The notes under the pieces are model-generated. The model was not told where the DNA came from and did no database searches. It saw only the letters and a list, made by a program, of their open reading frames with translations. 64,000 nucleotides of DNA from Chlamydia caviae GPIC (lineage in GTDB: Bacteria > Chlamydiota > Chlamydiia > Chlamydiales > Chlamydiaceae): assembly GCF_000007605.1 (NCBI RefSeq), contig NC_003361.3:744001-808000 (forward strand), in the 5' to 3' direction. Positions 27,425 through 37,753 of this stretch are shown here, piece by piece (the stretch's first letter is position 1; each line of letters starts with the position of its first letter). The position numbers and the translations under genes were made by a program.

Positions 27425-27727
27425 ATGTGCTTAACAGGATGTTTAGGGTCTACATTTGAATGTACTCTTAACTGTATTTGCTTTTGTAAAGACTCTCAGA
27501 AAAACAAACGTGCTCTTGCGTTGATTTCAGCATTAGCATTAGCAGTATTAGCAATAGCTGCCGTTGTTGTTTTCTCATTAATCTGCGCTGGAACTATCCA
27601 TGTTCCCGATACCCTATGGGGAATCAGTAAGTACATTCTAACACCGATACTCCTGGTCATAGCGCTTATCACAGCTTCACTATCTGCAGGATGTTTTAAA
27701 GCTAGAAATCGCTTTATACCTATTTAA
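27425..27727 (+). CDS. Putative inclusion membrane (Inc-like) protein
   Basis: A 100-residue protein with two long hydrophobic segments, about 30-55 (ALALISALALAVLAIAAVVV) and 69-89 (KYILTPILLVIALITASLS), joined by a 13-residue loop. This bilobed layout near one end is the hallmark of chlamydial Inc proteins, which are type III secreted and inserted in the inclusion membrane. The N-terminus is cysteine-rich (six Cys in the first 21). I use the ATG at 27425, preceded by AGAAG. An upstream ATG at 27398 adds nine residues but its AAGAGAG lies too close. No sequence family was recognised. The Inc call rests on the hydrophobic pattern. It converges on pyk. Confidence 0.7.
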   Translation: MCLTGCLGSTFECTLNCICFCKDSQKNKRALALISALALAVLAIAAVVVFSLICAGTIHVPDTLWGISKYILTPILLVIALITASLSAGCFKARNRFIPI

Positions 27728-27734
27728 AATGAGA

Positions 27735-27759
27735 AGCATCAGCTTATTTAGCTGATGCT
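27735..27759. terminator. Bidirectional terminator at the end of pyk
   Basis: AGCATCAGCT (27735-27744) pairs perfectly with AGCTGATGCT (27750-27759), 5-base loop. It covers the last codons of pyk, and the minus strand continues into TCTCATTTT. It lies between convergent genes. Confidence 0.55.
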
Positions 27760-29189
27760 GTGATGATATCATTTACCGTTGTTAAGGTAAGATTATTAGT
27801 ATCTTTCATTTGAGCGCCACGACTCAAAACTAAAATCTTATCATAATTTGATAAAATTCCTCTTTCGATTCCATAAATACAAGCTTGATGTCTCCATACT
27901 GCACGGTCTGACTCTTGCGTAAGCATAGGATAGACTCCCCACTCTAAAGCAAGCCTGTAATACACAGATAGATTTGGTGTAACAGCAATAATTGGAAAAC
28001 GCGGACGGTATTTAGAAAGGAAAATGGGTGATCCTCCGGATTCCGTGTAAACGATAATGGCTTTAGCATCAGCTTTCTCAGCAATTTGAATTCCTGATAA
28101 ACCTATAGACTTAAGATAAGGGGATACCTTAACAGCACATTCACTATCGCTAAGTTCTAAGAAAGACTTATAATTAAGATTTTTTTCTGTCTCTTGAATC
28201 ACAGAACGCATAATTTTCACAGCCGCGACAGGATAACTTCCCGAGGCCGTTTCCCCAGATAACATTACTGCTGAGGTACCATCATAAATAGCATTAGCAA
28301 CATCAGAAACTTCTGCTCGTGTCGGTAAAACATTGCGAATCATAGATTCTAACATTTGCGTAGCGGTAATGCAAAAACGTCCCATTTCACGAGACATCTT
28401 TGCCATAAACTTCTGTAAATTAGGGACCTCAACAACAGAAAGCTCAATCCCTAAATCTCCACGGGCAATCATAATCCCATCGGAAGCTTTAGCAATCTGA
28501 GAAAAATTCTCTACTCCCAAACGATTTTCTATCTTAGCAATAATGGGCATATCCGGACGGCCAGCATCTGCTAAGCACTTGCGCATACTTTCGATATCCT
28601 CAGCATAACGGACAAAAGAAGCAGCAATAACATCAACGCCCTGCGCAACGCCAAACTGAAGATCATTGATATCCTTATCCGTCATAAAAGGAAGAGCTAA
28701 ATCAATTTCTCTTATGCTTAAAGACTTGTGCGACTTTAATTCTCCAGAGTTAATAAACTCTAATTCTAGATGATCCTCACCAACAGAGGTCACAACAGCT
28801 TGAATATAACCATCGTCTATCAAGACATCAACACCCTCACGCACATAAGGGAAAACACATTGAGGATGTAAGGTAACGCCACCTTCGGCAGATCCCTCTA
28901 CCTCTTTTCCTACTAAGGTAATTTTCTGACCTCGAGATACCTGAATTGGTGTGGGAATATTCCCTAAACGAATTTCTGGACCCTTGGTATCCAACATAAT
29001 CGCTAAAGGAGCCCCTTTCTTTTCTCGCAATTCCTTAAGAAGACGAATTGTCTCACCATGACTTTCATGAGTACCATGACTAAAATTCAACCTAGCAACA
29101 TTCATACCCGCATCTAAAAGCTTCTCAAGCATTTCTGGAGTGTTTGTTGCTGGACCTATAGTACAAATGATTTTCGTTCTTGCGATCAT
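27744..29189 (-). CDS. pyk: Pyruvate kinase
   Basis: Makes pyruvate and ATP from phosphoenolpyruvate, the last step of glycolysis. The 481-residue protein has the family blocks NVARLNFSHGTHE, the catalytic lysine region IIAKIENRLGVENF, MIARGDLGIEL and TATQMLESMI. Length is normal. It appears monocistronic with a 327-base divergent region upstream. Confidence 0.97.
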   Translation of the reverse strand: MIARTKIICTIGPATNTPEMLEKLLDAGMNVARLNFSHGTHESHGETIRLLKELREKKGAPLAIMLDTKGPEIRLGNIPTPIQVSRGQKITLVGKEVEGSAEGGVTLHPQCVFPYVREGVDVLIDDGYIQAVVTSVGEDHLELEFINSGELKSHKSLSIREIDLALPFMTDKDINDLQFGVAQGVDVIAASFVRYAEDIESMRKCLADAGRPDMPIIAKIENRLGVENFSQIAKASDGIMIARGDLGIELSVVEVPNLQKFMAKMSREMGRFCITATQMLESMIRNVLPTRAEVSDVANAIYDGTSAVMLSGETASGSYPVAAVKIMRSVIQETEKNLNYKSFLELSDSECAVKVSPYLKSIGLSGIQIAEKADAKAIIVYTESGGSPIFLSKYRPRFPIIAVTPNLSVYYRLALEWGVYPMLTQESDRAVWRHQACIYGIERGILSNYDKILVLSRGAQMKDTNNLTLTTVNDIITASAK

Positions 29190-29525
29190 ATTTCCCTAAT
29201 TTCTCAAACCAATCAAAAACTTATTTACCTTATAGCTAACATGAATCTCTTAGTACAAAAATAATTTAAAAGATACTTAAGCAATAGCTAACATGCTTCG
29301 CTACACACGACAGAATACATGATTCAATCTTAATTTGTATGTTGAAATACTTAACACTATACTATTTTATGGGAAACATAGCCGATACTTATCTCTTAAT
29401 CTTATGAAATGAGTAGTTTGCTTTTTTCTCTTTCTATAAAGTTACAAGTAAATCAAACTAGTTTCCTACGTAGTTATTATTCGTATAGCACATCTCTCTC
29501 TATTTACTAAATTATCGTGAGATCT
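29190..29525. other. Divergent promoter region between pyk and uvrA
   Basis: An AT-rich gap without coding frames or tRNA. It holds the candidate uvrA promoter at 29335-29363 on the plus strand. I saw no other clear element. Confidence 0.4.
29335..29363 (+). promoter_or_regulatory. Candidate sigma-66 promoter for uvrA
   Basis: TTGTAT (29335-29340) and TATACT (29358-29363) are 17 bases apart, four and five of six matches to consensus, about 160 bases before the uvrA start. Confidence 0.4.
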
Positions 29526-32500
29526 ATGCCTAGCTTACCCGTTCATATTTCTGGTATTACAGTTAGAAATCTAAAAAATATTTCTATAGAATTTCTTCCT
29601 GGAGAGATTGTCTTACTTACCGGGGTATCAGGATCTGGAAAATCTTCATTAGCCTTTGATACCGTTTATGCAGCAGGAAGAAAACGGTATGTAGCCACTC
29701 TACCAGCATTTTTCGCTACGAATTTATCTCCTCTCCCCGACCCCACTGTAGAAAAAATTCACGGTCTTTCCCCAACGATTGCTGTTAAGCAAAACCATTT
29801 TGCCTATCATGCGCACTCTACTGTTGGAAGTGCCGCAGAACTCTCCCAACATCTTGCTTTATTATTCTCGCTAGATGGAGAAGCTAGAGACCCGCATACA
29901 AAACAAACTCTTCATTTACAAAGTAAGGAAAAGATTCTCGCGACACTTGCAACCATTCCTGAGGGAACGCAAGTGACCATCTTAGCACCGCTGATAAATA
30001 TAAGCAGAGCTTCCATTCAAGAATGTGTGCGACAGGGATACACAAAAATCCGTATAGACAACGTCATTTCTTCTATTTATCCCTTTCTCACGTCTCCCCT
30101 TAGTGAAGAGTCCCCTGTAGCTATTGTCGTTGATTCTTTCATTAAAAATGAAAGTAACAATGCGCGTATGAAAGTTAGCTTATTTTCTGCTCTTGATCTA
30201 GGACAAGGGAAGTGTTCTATAAGCACTGAGACATATGAGGAAACTTTTTCCACGCAGGTATACATACCGGAAACCCAACAGACGTATGCACCATTAACAC
30301 CACAAGTATTTTCTCCTCATAGTCTCGAAGATCGTTGTACACAGTGTCAAGGATCAGGAATCTATATTACCATTGACGATCCCTCGCTTATTCAAAATGA
30401 CCTATCTATCCGAGAAAACTGTTGCAAACTAGCAGGAAACTGCTCTACGTACTTTTACCACGCTCTGTATCAATCTCTCGCCGACACCTTAAATTTTAGT
30501 TTAGACACTCCATGGAAGGATCTTCCTGATTCTGTCCAAAATGCTTTCCTCTATGGTCAAAAGCATCTTGTTCTTCCTGTACGCCTTTTTGATCCTACAT
30601 TAGGAAAGAAACCCCTATCTCACAAAGTTTGGAGAGGGATTCTTAATGAGATTGGCGAAAAAGTCCGTTATGCCGCAAAACCTTCAAAATACATTCCTGA
30701 AGGGACATCAGCAACGTCCTGTCCTACATGTCAAGGAACCGGAATTGGAGAATACGCTTGTGCAGCTACATGGCAAGGAAAAACTTTTGTAGAGTTTCAG
30801 AAAATGCCTCTTGATGAGTTTTTTTCTTTTACATCTTCTATAACACCGACATTACCCTCCATTCGTGAAGTCTTAGATGGTTTAAACAATCGCCTTTCCA
30901 TATTGATAAACTTAGGGCTTTCCTACCTCACCCCAGAAAGAACACTCGCAACATTATCAGGAGGAGAACAAGAACGCACAGCTTTGGCTAAACATTTAGG
31001 AGCTGAGTTATCAGGAATTACCTATATTCTTGATGAGCCCTCCATAGGACTCCATCCTCGCGATACACATAAACTGATTCAAGTAATTCAAAAATTACGC
31101 GATCAGGGAAATACCATTCTTCTTGTTGAGCATGATGAGCAGATGATCTCTTTTGCTGATCGCATTATCGACATTGGTCCAGGAGCGGGGATCTTCGGAG
31201 GTGAAGTACTATTTAATGGGACTCCCGCAGATTTTTTAAAGACTTGTGATTCACTAACAGCAAGCTATCTGCGCCATGAACTTACCATAGACATCCCTGT
31301 AAGACGCCCCAAGACAAAAGCACGTCTTACACTGTCTCATGCCACGATTAACAACTTAAAAGACATTACTATTTCTCTACCTCTAGAGAGAATAACCGCA
31401 GTGACAGGAGTTTCGGGATCAGGAAAATCTTCTTTAATTAACGACACTTTAGTTCCTGCTATGGAACGCGTTATTCAAGGAGATAAGGACTCCCATTTAT
31501 GTATAGAAGAGGGCACCATAGAACGTGTCGTACATATTACTCGAGATCTCCCCGGCCGTTCTCAACGTTCTATTTCTCTAACCTATATTAAGGCTTTCGA
31601 TGATCTTCGAGAATTATTCTCCCAACAGCCTAAAAGCAAACGCTTGGGATTAACAAAAGGTCATTTTAGTTTTAATCTCTCTTTAGGAGCCTGTACAGAA
31701 TGTCAAGGTATAGGGTCTATAACTCTTGATAACCATACCCCCATTCCCTGTCCTCTCTGTCATGGGAAACGGTTCCAACCGCAAATTTTAGAAGTGCGCT
31801 ATCAAGGAAAGAATATCGCTGACATTTTAGCAATGACAGCGTATGAAGCGGAAAAATTTTTCATGTCGACTCCCCATATTCATGAAAAAATTCATGCTTT
31901 ATGCTCCTTAGGTCTTGATCATCTCCCTTTAGGAAGACCTTTATCCAGCCTATCAGGAGGAGAAATCCAAAGATTAAAACTTACCTATGAGCTACTCGCT
32001 CCTTCTAAAAAACCTACTCTTTATATTCTTGATGAACCGACAACAGGATTGCATACTCACGATATCCATGCTCTTATCCATGTTCTTCAATCTCTTACTC
32101 AACAAGGACATACTGTAGTCGTTATAGAACACAATATGCATATTGTGAAAATCGCTGATTACGTTATTGAACTAGGTCCTGAAGGAGGAAATCTCGGAGG
32201 ATATCTCTTAGCCTCATGCACTCCTGAAGAACTAATTTCCCTCAATACACCTACAGCAAAAGCTCTGCAGCCATATTTTAAAAAGACGAAAGCTCTTCCT
32301 AAACTAGCTGAGAAATCTCAAAATAGGCATCTTCTCAAAGATATTTCTATTCAAAATGCCTATCATCACAACCTTAAACATATTGATATTACTCTTCCTC
32401 GCAATGCTCTAACAGCAATTTCAGGACCTTCGGCATCAGGGAAACATTCTTTAGTCTTTGATATTCTTTATGCTGCAGGAAATATTGCTTATGCTGAGCT

Positions 32501-34946
32501 ATTTCCCTATTACGTGCGCCAAGCTCTTATTAAGCAAACCCCTCTGCCACAAGTAGAAAGTGTCCGAGGATTATCTCCAGTCGTTGCAATAAAAAAAACA
32601 GGAATACGAAAAAACTCAAGATATTCGTTAGCGTCATCTTTAGACATTACCAACGGTCTTGAAAAACTCTTTGCTCTGCTAGGAAAACCTCATTGCCCCT
32701 TAACAGGAAAACCTCTAAAAAAAATCACTCCGCAGACAATTATCGATAAACTTTTCCAAAATTATGAAAATTCTTACGTCACAATAACCGCGCCTATATC
32801 TCCTGAAGAAGACCTGTCTATTGCTCTAGAAATGAAGAAAAAAGAGGGATATTTAAAGCTATTTGCTAATAATGAGATTTATGATCTTGGAGAACATCTT
32901 CCTGAAATTCTAGAAGATCCTGCCATCATTATCCAACATACAAAAATCTCCAAAAGTCATGAATCTTCTTTGCTATCCTCATTAACGTTAGCTTTTTCCT
33001 TATCACGAACAATACGCTTACATATTCATAATCAGGGGAAAATACAACACTCTCTATCTTACACTCTAGGTTGGCAAGATTCCTTAGGAAACAGCTATCC
33101 TAATATCACGCGCAAACTCTTATCCCGAGAGCATAGCGAAGGACAATGTCAACAATGTTGTGGATCAGGGAATGTTTTAAAACTCTCTTTAACGGCACAT
33201 AAAGATAAAATTCTTCATTATTCCCCCTTGGATCTCTTTAAGCTATTTTTCCCCGATATTTCTCCAAAACGTGTGGTTGATCTTATTAGAGAACTGAAGA
33301 TTTCCTCATCTACGCAAATTCAAGATCTCGATCCCCCTACTCAAGAAAAATTATTTCAAGGAACTCAAAAACATGCAGGACTAGAAAGAATTCTCATGGA
33401 ACAATGCAATCTTGTTCCCTTCTGTCCTCTTCTCCATCCTCTAATTCTATCCGATACATGCTCGGGATGCTCAGGATGGGGAATCCATACCTATGCGCAA
33501 CAGGTGCGCATAGGGGAAACATCTCTCATAGATATCTACCAAGAAGATACCGAATTCCTCAAAAATCTGTTAATGACCCTCCATGACGATCAAGCGCAAC
33601 CTATTATCCAAGATCTACAAAACCGCTTAGCATTTATTGATAAGGTTGGATTGAGCTACATCACTCTAGGGCAACAACAAGACACTTTAAGTGATGGCGA
33701 GCACTACCGCCTCCACCTAGCAAAGAAAATCTCTACAAATCTTACAGATATTGTTTATCTTCTTGAAGATCCCCTGTCAGGACTCCATCCTCAAGATATT
33801 CCAACATTAACCAAATTACTTAAAGAACTCGTTACCAACAATAACACTGTTATTGCTACAGACCGGAATCATCTATTAGAACTCTGTGCGGATCACACGA
33901 TAAATTTAGGACCAGGATCAGGACCTCAAGGAGGATATCTCACCAATCCACTCCCATCATCTATAGAGGATGATGATCATAAAAAAGTTTTCTCTAAAGA
34001 CACTTTAGAGGTTCGTCTCTCGATTCATAATATCTCTAATCTTCATGTACAAGCTCCTTTGTATAGTCTCGTTGCCATCGCTGGAGTGTCGGGATCTGGG
34101 AAAACCTCATTACTCACCGAAGGGTTTTATAAGCAGGCTCAAAAGCTTATCGATACTGGAAATGCGCATTTCTCAAATGTAGTGTTCCTAGATTCTCATC
34201 CGCTATCTTCTTCACAACGATCTGACATCAGCACATATTTTGATATTGCTCCATATTTGAGGAACTTCTACGCATCGCTCACACAAGCCAAAGCCTTAAA
34301 TATTACAGCAAGTATGCTCAGTACAAATACAAAACATGGGCAATGTTCTGATTGCTTAGGCTTAGGATACCACCTAATAGATAGAGCTTTTTATGCTTTA
34401 GAAAAGCGCACGTGCCCGACATGTTCAGGATACCGTATTCAACCCCTATCTCAGGAGGTTGTCTATGAAGGGAAACACTTCGGGAAACTCTTGAAAACTC
34501 CTATTGAAGAGGTCCTGACTATTTTTCCTTTCCTTAAAAGAATACAGGCTCCCCTACAAGCTCTCATAGACTCAGGGCTTGGCTATCTTCCTTTAGGCCA
34601 AAATCTCTCTTCCCTATCTCTAAGTGAAAAAATCTCTGTAAAAATTGCTCGATTCCTTCACTTGGCTCCTCAAGAGCCCTCGCTATTTCTTCTAGATGAA
34701 ATAGCCACCTCCTTAGATGTGAATAAGAAATGCCAATTGCAAAAGCTATTTCGCACGCTGATATCTCAAGGGCATTCTATTATCTATGTTGACCATGACA
34801 TACAGCTGTTAAAACATGCCGACTATATTATAGAACTGGGACCTGGATCAGGGAAATACGGAGGAAAAGTACTCTTTTCAGGACAGCCTAAAGATCTTGC
34901 CACTTCTAAAAAGTCAGTACTAAAAACGTATATGAGTGGATTATAA
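29526..34946 (+). CDS. uvrA: Excinuclease ABC subunit A, double-length tandem form
   Basis: The DNA damage sensor of nucleotide excision repair. At about 1806 aa it is twice the usual 940 because a UvrA unit is repeated. First unit: Walker A GVSGSGKSS at about 32 and 627, ABC signatures LSGGEQ at about 477 and LSGGEI at about 808, Walker B LDEPS and LDEPT, and CxxC zinc pairs near 270, 398, 721 and 741. Second unit: Walker A GPSASGKHS (about 966) and GVSGSGKTS (about 1518), signatures degraded to LSDGEH and LSLSEK, one Walker B as LEDPL, and CxxC pairs kept near 1207, 1311, 1605 and 1629. I use the ATG at 29526. A GTG at 29517 is possible. Double UvrA is a known chlamydial trait. The gene converges on pknD with adjoining stop codons. 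Confidence 0.96.
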   Translation: MPSLPVHISGITVRNLKNISIEFLPGEIVLLTGVSGSGKSSLAFDTVYAAGRKRYVATLPAFFATNLSPLPDPTVEKIHGLSPTIAVKQNHFAYHAHSTVGSAAELSQHLALLFSLDGEARDPHTKQTLHLQSKEKILATLATIPEGTQVTILAPLINISRASIQECVRQGYTKIRIDNVISSIYPFLTSPLSEESPVAIVVDSFIKNESNNARMKVSLFSALDLGQGKCSISTETYEETFSTQVYIPETQQTYAPLTPQVFSPHSLEDRCTQCQGSGIYITIDDPSLIQNDLSIRENCCKLAGNCSTYFYHALYQSLADTLNFSLDTPWKDLPDSVQNAFLYGQKHLVLPVRLFDPTLGKKPLSHKVWRGILNEIGEKVRYAAKPSKYIPEGTSATSCPTCQGTGIGEYACAATWQGKTFVEFQKMPLDEFFSFTSSITPTLPSIREVLDGLNNRLSILINLGLSYLTPERTLATLSGGEQERTALAKHLGAELSGITYILDEPSIGLHPRDTHKLIQVIQKLRDQGNTILLVEHDEQMISFADRIIDIGPGAGIFGGEVLFNGTPADFLKTCDSLTASYLRHELTIDIPVRRPKTKARLTLSHATINNLKDITISLPLERITAVTGVSGSGKSSLINDTLVPAMERVIQGDKDSHLCIEEGTIERVVHITRDLPGRSQRSISLTYIKAFDDLRELFSQQPKSKRLGLTKGHFSFNLSLGACTECQGIGSITLDNHTPIPCPLCHGKRFQPQILEVRYQGKNIADILAMTAYEAEKFFMSTPHIHEKIHALCSLGLDHLPLGRPLSSLSGGEIQRLKLTYELLAPSKKPTLYILDEPTTGLHTHDIHALIHVLQSLTQQGHTVVVIEHNMHIVKIADYVIELGPEGGNLGGYLLASCTPEELISLNTPTAKALQPYFKKTKALPKLAEKSQNRHLLKDISIQNAYHHNLKHIDITLPRNALTAISGPSASGKHSLVFDILYAAGNIAYAELFPYYVRQALIKQTPLPQVESVRGLSPVVAIKKTGIRKNSRYSLASSLDITNGLEKLFALLGKPHCPLTGKPLKKITPQTIIDKLFQNYENSYVTITAPISPEEDLSIALEMKKKEGYLKLFANNEIYDLGEHLPEILEDPAIIIQHTKISKSHESSLLSSLTLAFSLSRTIRLHIHNQGKIQHSLSYTLGWQDSLGNSYPNITRKLLSREHSEGQCQQCCGSGNVLKLSLTAHKDKILHYSPLDLFKLFFPDISPKRVVDLIRELKISSSTQIQDLDPPTQEKLFQGTQKHAGLERILMEQCNLVPFCPLLHPLILSDTCSGCSGWGIHTYAQQVRIGETSLIDIYQEDTEFLKNLLMTLHDDQAQPIIQDLQNRLAFIDKVGLSYITLGQQQDTLSDGEHYRLHLAKKISTNLTDIVYLLEDPLSGLHPQDIPTLTKLLKELVTNNNTVIATDRNHLLELCADHTINLGPGSGPQGGYLTNPLPSSIEDDDHKKVFSKDTLEVRLSIHNISNLHVQAPLYSLVAIAGVSGSGKTSLLTEGFYKQAQKLIDTGNAHFSNVVFLDSHPLSSSQRSDISTYFDIAPYLRNFYASLTQAKALNITASMLSTNTKHGQCSDCLGLGYHLIDRAFYALEKRTCPTCSGYRIQPLSQEVVYEGKHFGKLLKTPIEEVLTIFPFLKRIQAPLQALIDSGLGYLPLGQNLSSLSLSEKISVKIARFLHLAPQEPSLFLLDEIATSLDVNKKCQLQKLFRTLISQGHSIIYVDHDIQLLKHADYIIELGPGSGKYGGKVLFSGQPKDLATSKKSVLKTYMSGL

Positions 34947-37733
34947 AGAACGCTCTTTAGAATCGTAAGCCGTGCGGCACTTATCGCGTTCTTCACTATT
35001 TCCTAAACAATGGAAAAAGATAAATTTCTGCAACAATAACTGCCGCCGTTCTTGATAACTCAACTGCTCTTCACAAATACCTAAAGGACTACAAAATACT
35101 CCTATCAATGCTCGTGGAAATACAGAATCTTCTCGACATCCTGAAAGATGTAGATAAGCTAAGGAGCTATCTTCAGCAAGTGCTAGCCAATAACCATAAA
35201 GAACGAAGGCGTGACTGCTATCGTCTATCCACGAAGATTCGTCATAACTAGACAAAAGATCGTAAACTTTATTCGCATCTTTCATCCATAAATAAGAGAG
35301 CACCTCATAGGGCAAAAGATACCTATAACGCTGCTGAGGAGAAATATACTTTTCTACTAGAGCAATGGCCTTCAGAATCTCTTCACCTCTACCGTGAATC
35401 AAAGCGTCTTTAGCAAATAAATCAAACAAATATAAAATCAATACAGGATCTAAATTTTCAATACCGTCAAAGACCTTTTCTATAGACTCCTGGAGCGTTA
35501 ACGCTTCCAATCCTGAAAGGAAACAAAGAAGCTGATCAGGAAGAATTTCTACGATTTCCTTAGAAAACGTTGTTGTTCGGATGTTCTCACGTAAAATTCC
35601 TGAGTATTCTTCAATAAACTCCTTATTTCCTAAATCTGCAGCAGTGTAAAAAATATCCGCAAGAGCACGATAATCCTTTAAATCCCAAGATCTTTGAAAC
35701 AACCCGAGAAGAAACGGTGTAAATCCTGACCAATAGCTCAACAGCAATTCCATTTTAGAAGAACGAAAATCCACAGGGGAAATATCTAGATTGCAAAATA
35801 AAGTATCTTGAATTTTTCCATGTAAATTCTGAAGGAAATGCTCTTCTTCAGAAGCATTTATAGATTCGGGAGCAACATGAAGAGCAAGAAGCATAAAGAC
35901 TAAAGAAATGCGGTGATTGCTATATAAAGCTTCATGCAAACGATAAACAACATGATCACGAACACGAGAGATTTCAGGACGTTGACAATAGCGCTTTAAA
36001 GCTAGTAATAAGCTTTTGACCTCTTCGTTATACTCTCCTAATCTTTGATATACCAAAGCTTTCCCGAGATACTCCAAAGGAGCCGCAACACTATTATGTA
36101 AAGTAGAAAACTCCTCAAGAGCTTGGATAAATCCTTCAGAGTCACTATTCTCAGAAGCTTTTTCTAATAAAGCAATGCCTATACGAAATTGTGCTTCATA
36201 TCCCTCCTTACGTCCAGGAAAAGACTCAACAATCCTACGATAAAACGTAATGGCACGCTCGTATAACTTTTCATTAAGAAAGGCATCGGGAACCGCTAAA
36301 CAACTGACTTGTAAAGATCCACTACTTTCTAAAACAACAATGTTTCCGCAAACATCAGCAACATCCTGAATGATCACCCCAATACGTCCTCCCCGAGCAG
36401 GGAGATAATCCATATGAATCGTCCAGACAATATTATCGATAATCAAAGATAAACGGTGATTTTGCTTTTCAAAAGCTATGAAAAACTTCTCCTTATTTCC
36501 ATCGATGTGCCGGGAAGTCTTTTGTATCTCTAAGCCATTTTTTACTAAAGATACCGATAGGATATTTTCCTTAATGTGCAGCCAAAAACCATAACCATGG
36601 TAAAAATCCCCATGATCTACGCCTTCGGAAGGAGGAAGCAAAATTCCAAAGCCTTCTTCTAGTCCCTTACGCAATAGCGTATATTCCAAACGCACTTCTG
36701 AAAAACTTTCTATCTTAGAAATGGCTAGGCTGTACCATAAAGCTGGTGACACTTCCAGCATTGGGAAATACTTAGATAATAAAATAGGTTCATGGAACTT
36801 CCAACATTCTCTATCTTGAGTATGTAAAACAATCTTAGGAGTCCATTCGGGACTTCCCTGTAAATGTTGTTCTATATCTGCTTTCAAAGCACTTACAGAA
36901 CGATAACGTTCCCTGGGGTCTGCCGCTAAAGCCCTCATGACCACTTGAGAGAGAAACGGAGGAATTTCTCTATGAGGAGCAATTTCTTCAGGGAAACTAA
37001 TTTGATGACGAAGACTGATTTTCTGACCCTTTTTCTTGCGATAAGGAAAAGATAATGTCAGCATCTGATAGAGAATCACTCCCAAAGCATAAATATCAGT
37101 ACTTTCTGAAGCTGGAGTCCCTCGTAAACGTTCGGGAGCCATATAATCTGGAGTGCCTACGATCTTACCAGGAATCGTCATGTTAGAAAACAATGATCCC
37201 GGGATACGGACATCAATATCCGAAAGAAAATCTTCCTCCATTTCTTTAGATAATGCTGCTCCCCAATCTAAGATAACGACCTCACTAAAAAGTCCGAGCA
37301 AAATATTATCAGGCTTAAGATCTCGATGAAGAATTCCCCGAGAATGTACATATTCTACAGTGGAACAAATCTTATGAAATATAGAAAGAAAAGTCGCTAC
37401 CGATGTTTGCTCTGCAAGATCCTTAGGAAGGGAATCACATTGCCATACACTTTTTAGCAGGCTTTTAAGAGTATATCCCTCTATATAAGGCATTGTGTAA
37501 TAAACAGGATCACTATCACTACAAATCGTAAAAACAGGGACAACCCCAGGATGGACAAGATCAGCAGCGATCTTAGCTTCTCTAAGAAAACGTTTTTTTA
37601 ATAACTCATTATCAGAAAGATCCTCACGGATCCTCTTAAGAGCAACCTTACGCGAGCATACGGGATCATAGGCTAAATAAACCTCTCCCATACCCCCTTT
37701 ACCAATCATTCTGATAATATCATAACGCTGCAA
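34941..37733 (-). CDS. pknD: Serine/threonine protein kinase PknD
   Basis: A 930-residue Hanks-type kinase. The glycine loop GKGGMGEV is at 11-18, the ATP lysine at Lys33, the catalytic HRD at 136-138 (ILHRDLKPDN), and the metal-binding DFG is DWG (156-158). The activation segment ends GTPDYMAPERL. The kinase domain stops near 290. The remaining about 640 residues contain a beta-rich segment and helical TPR-like repeats (YERAITFYRRIVESFPGRKEG). I see no obvious membrane segment. The start is TTG at 37733, since no upstream ATG exists and residues 1-20 are already kinase core. The stop abuts the uvrA stop. valS ends 20 bases upstream, so it may be cotranscribed with the V-ATPase genes. Confidence 0.94.
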   Translation of the reverse strand: MQRYDIIRMIGKGGMGEVYLAYDPVCSRKVALKRIREDLSDNELLKKRFLREAKIAADLVHPGVVPVFTICSDSDPVYYTMPYIEGYTLKSLLKSVWQCDSLPKDLAEQTSVATFLSIFHKICSTVEYVHSRGILHRDLKPDNILLGLFSEVVILDWGAALSKEMEEDFLSDIDVRIPGSLFSNMTIPGKIVGTPDYMAPERLRGTPASESTDIYALGVILYQMLTLSFPYRKKKGQKISLRHQISFPEEIAPHREIPPFLSQVVMRALAADPRERYRSVSALKADIEQHLQGSPEWTPKIVLHTQDRECWKFHEPILLSKYFPMLEVSPALWYSLAISKIESFSEVRLEYTLLRKGLEEGFGILLPPSEGVDHGDFYHGYGFWLHIKENILSVSLVKNGLEIQKTSRHIDGNKEKFFIAFEKQNHRLSLIIDNIVWTIHMDYLPARGGRIGVIIQDVADVCGNIVVLESSGSLQVSCLAVPDAFLNEKLYERAITFYRRIVESFPGRKEGYEAQFRIGIALLEKASENSDSEGFIQALEEFSTLHNSVAAPLEYLGKALVYQRLGEYNEEVKSLLLALKRYCQRPEISRVRDHVVYRLHEALYSNHRISLVFMLLALHVAPESINASEEEHFLQNLHGKIQDTLFCNLDISPVDFRSSKMELLLSYWSGFTPFLLGLFQRSWDLKDYRALADIFYTAADLGNKEFIEEYSGILRENIRTTTFSKEIVEILPDQLLCFLSGLEALTLQESIEKVFDGIENLDPVLILYLFDLFAKDALIHGRGEEILKAIALVEKYISPQQRYRYLLPYEVLSYLWMKDANKVYDLLSSYDESSWIDDSSHAFVLYGYWLALAEDSSLAYLHLSGCREDSVFPRALIGVFCSPLGICEEQLSYQERRQLLLQKFIFFHCLGNSEERDKCRTAYDSKERSL

Positions 37734-37753
37734 GAGTGCTTTGCCCTCAATTT

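Noticed and set aside
29517..29525. GTG start for uvrA three codons upstream
   Set aside because: An ATG follows at 29526 and the two extra codons are not conserved-looking; either start gives the same enzyme, so I used ATG.
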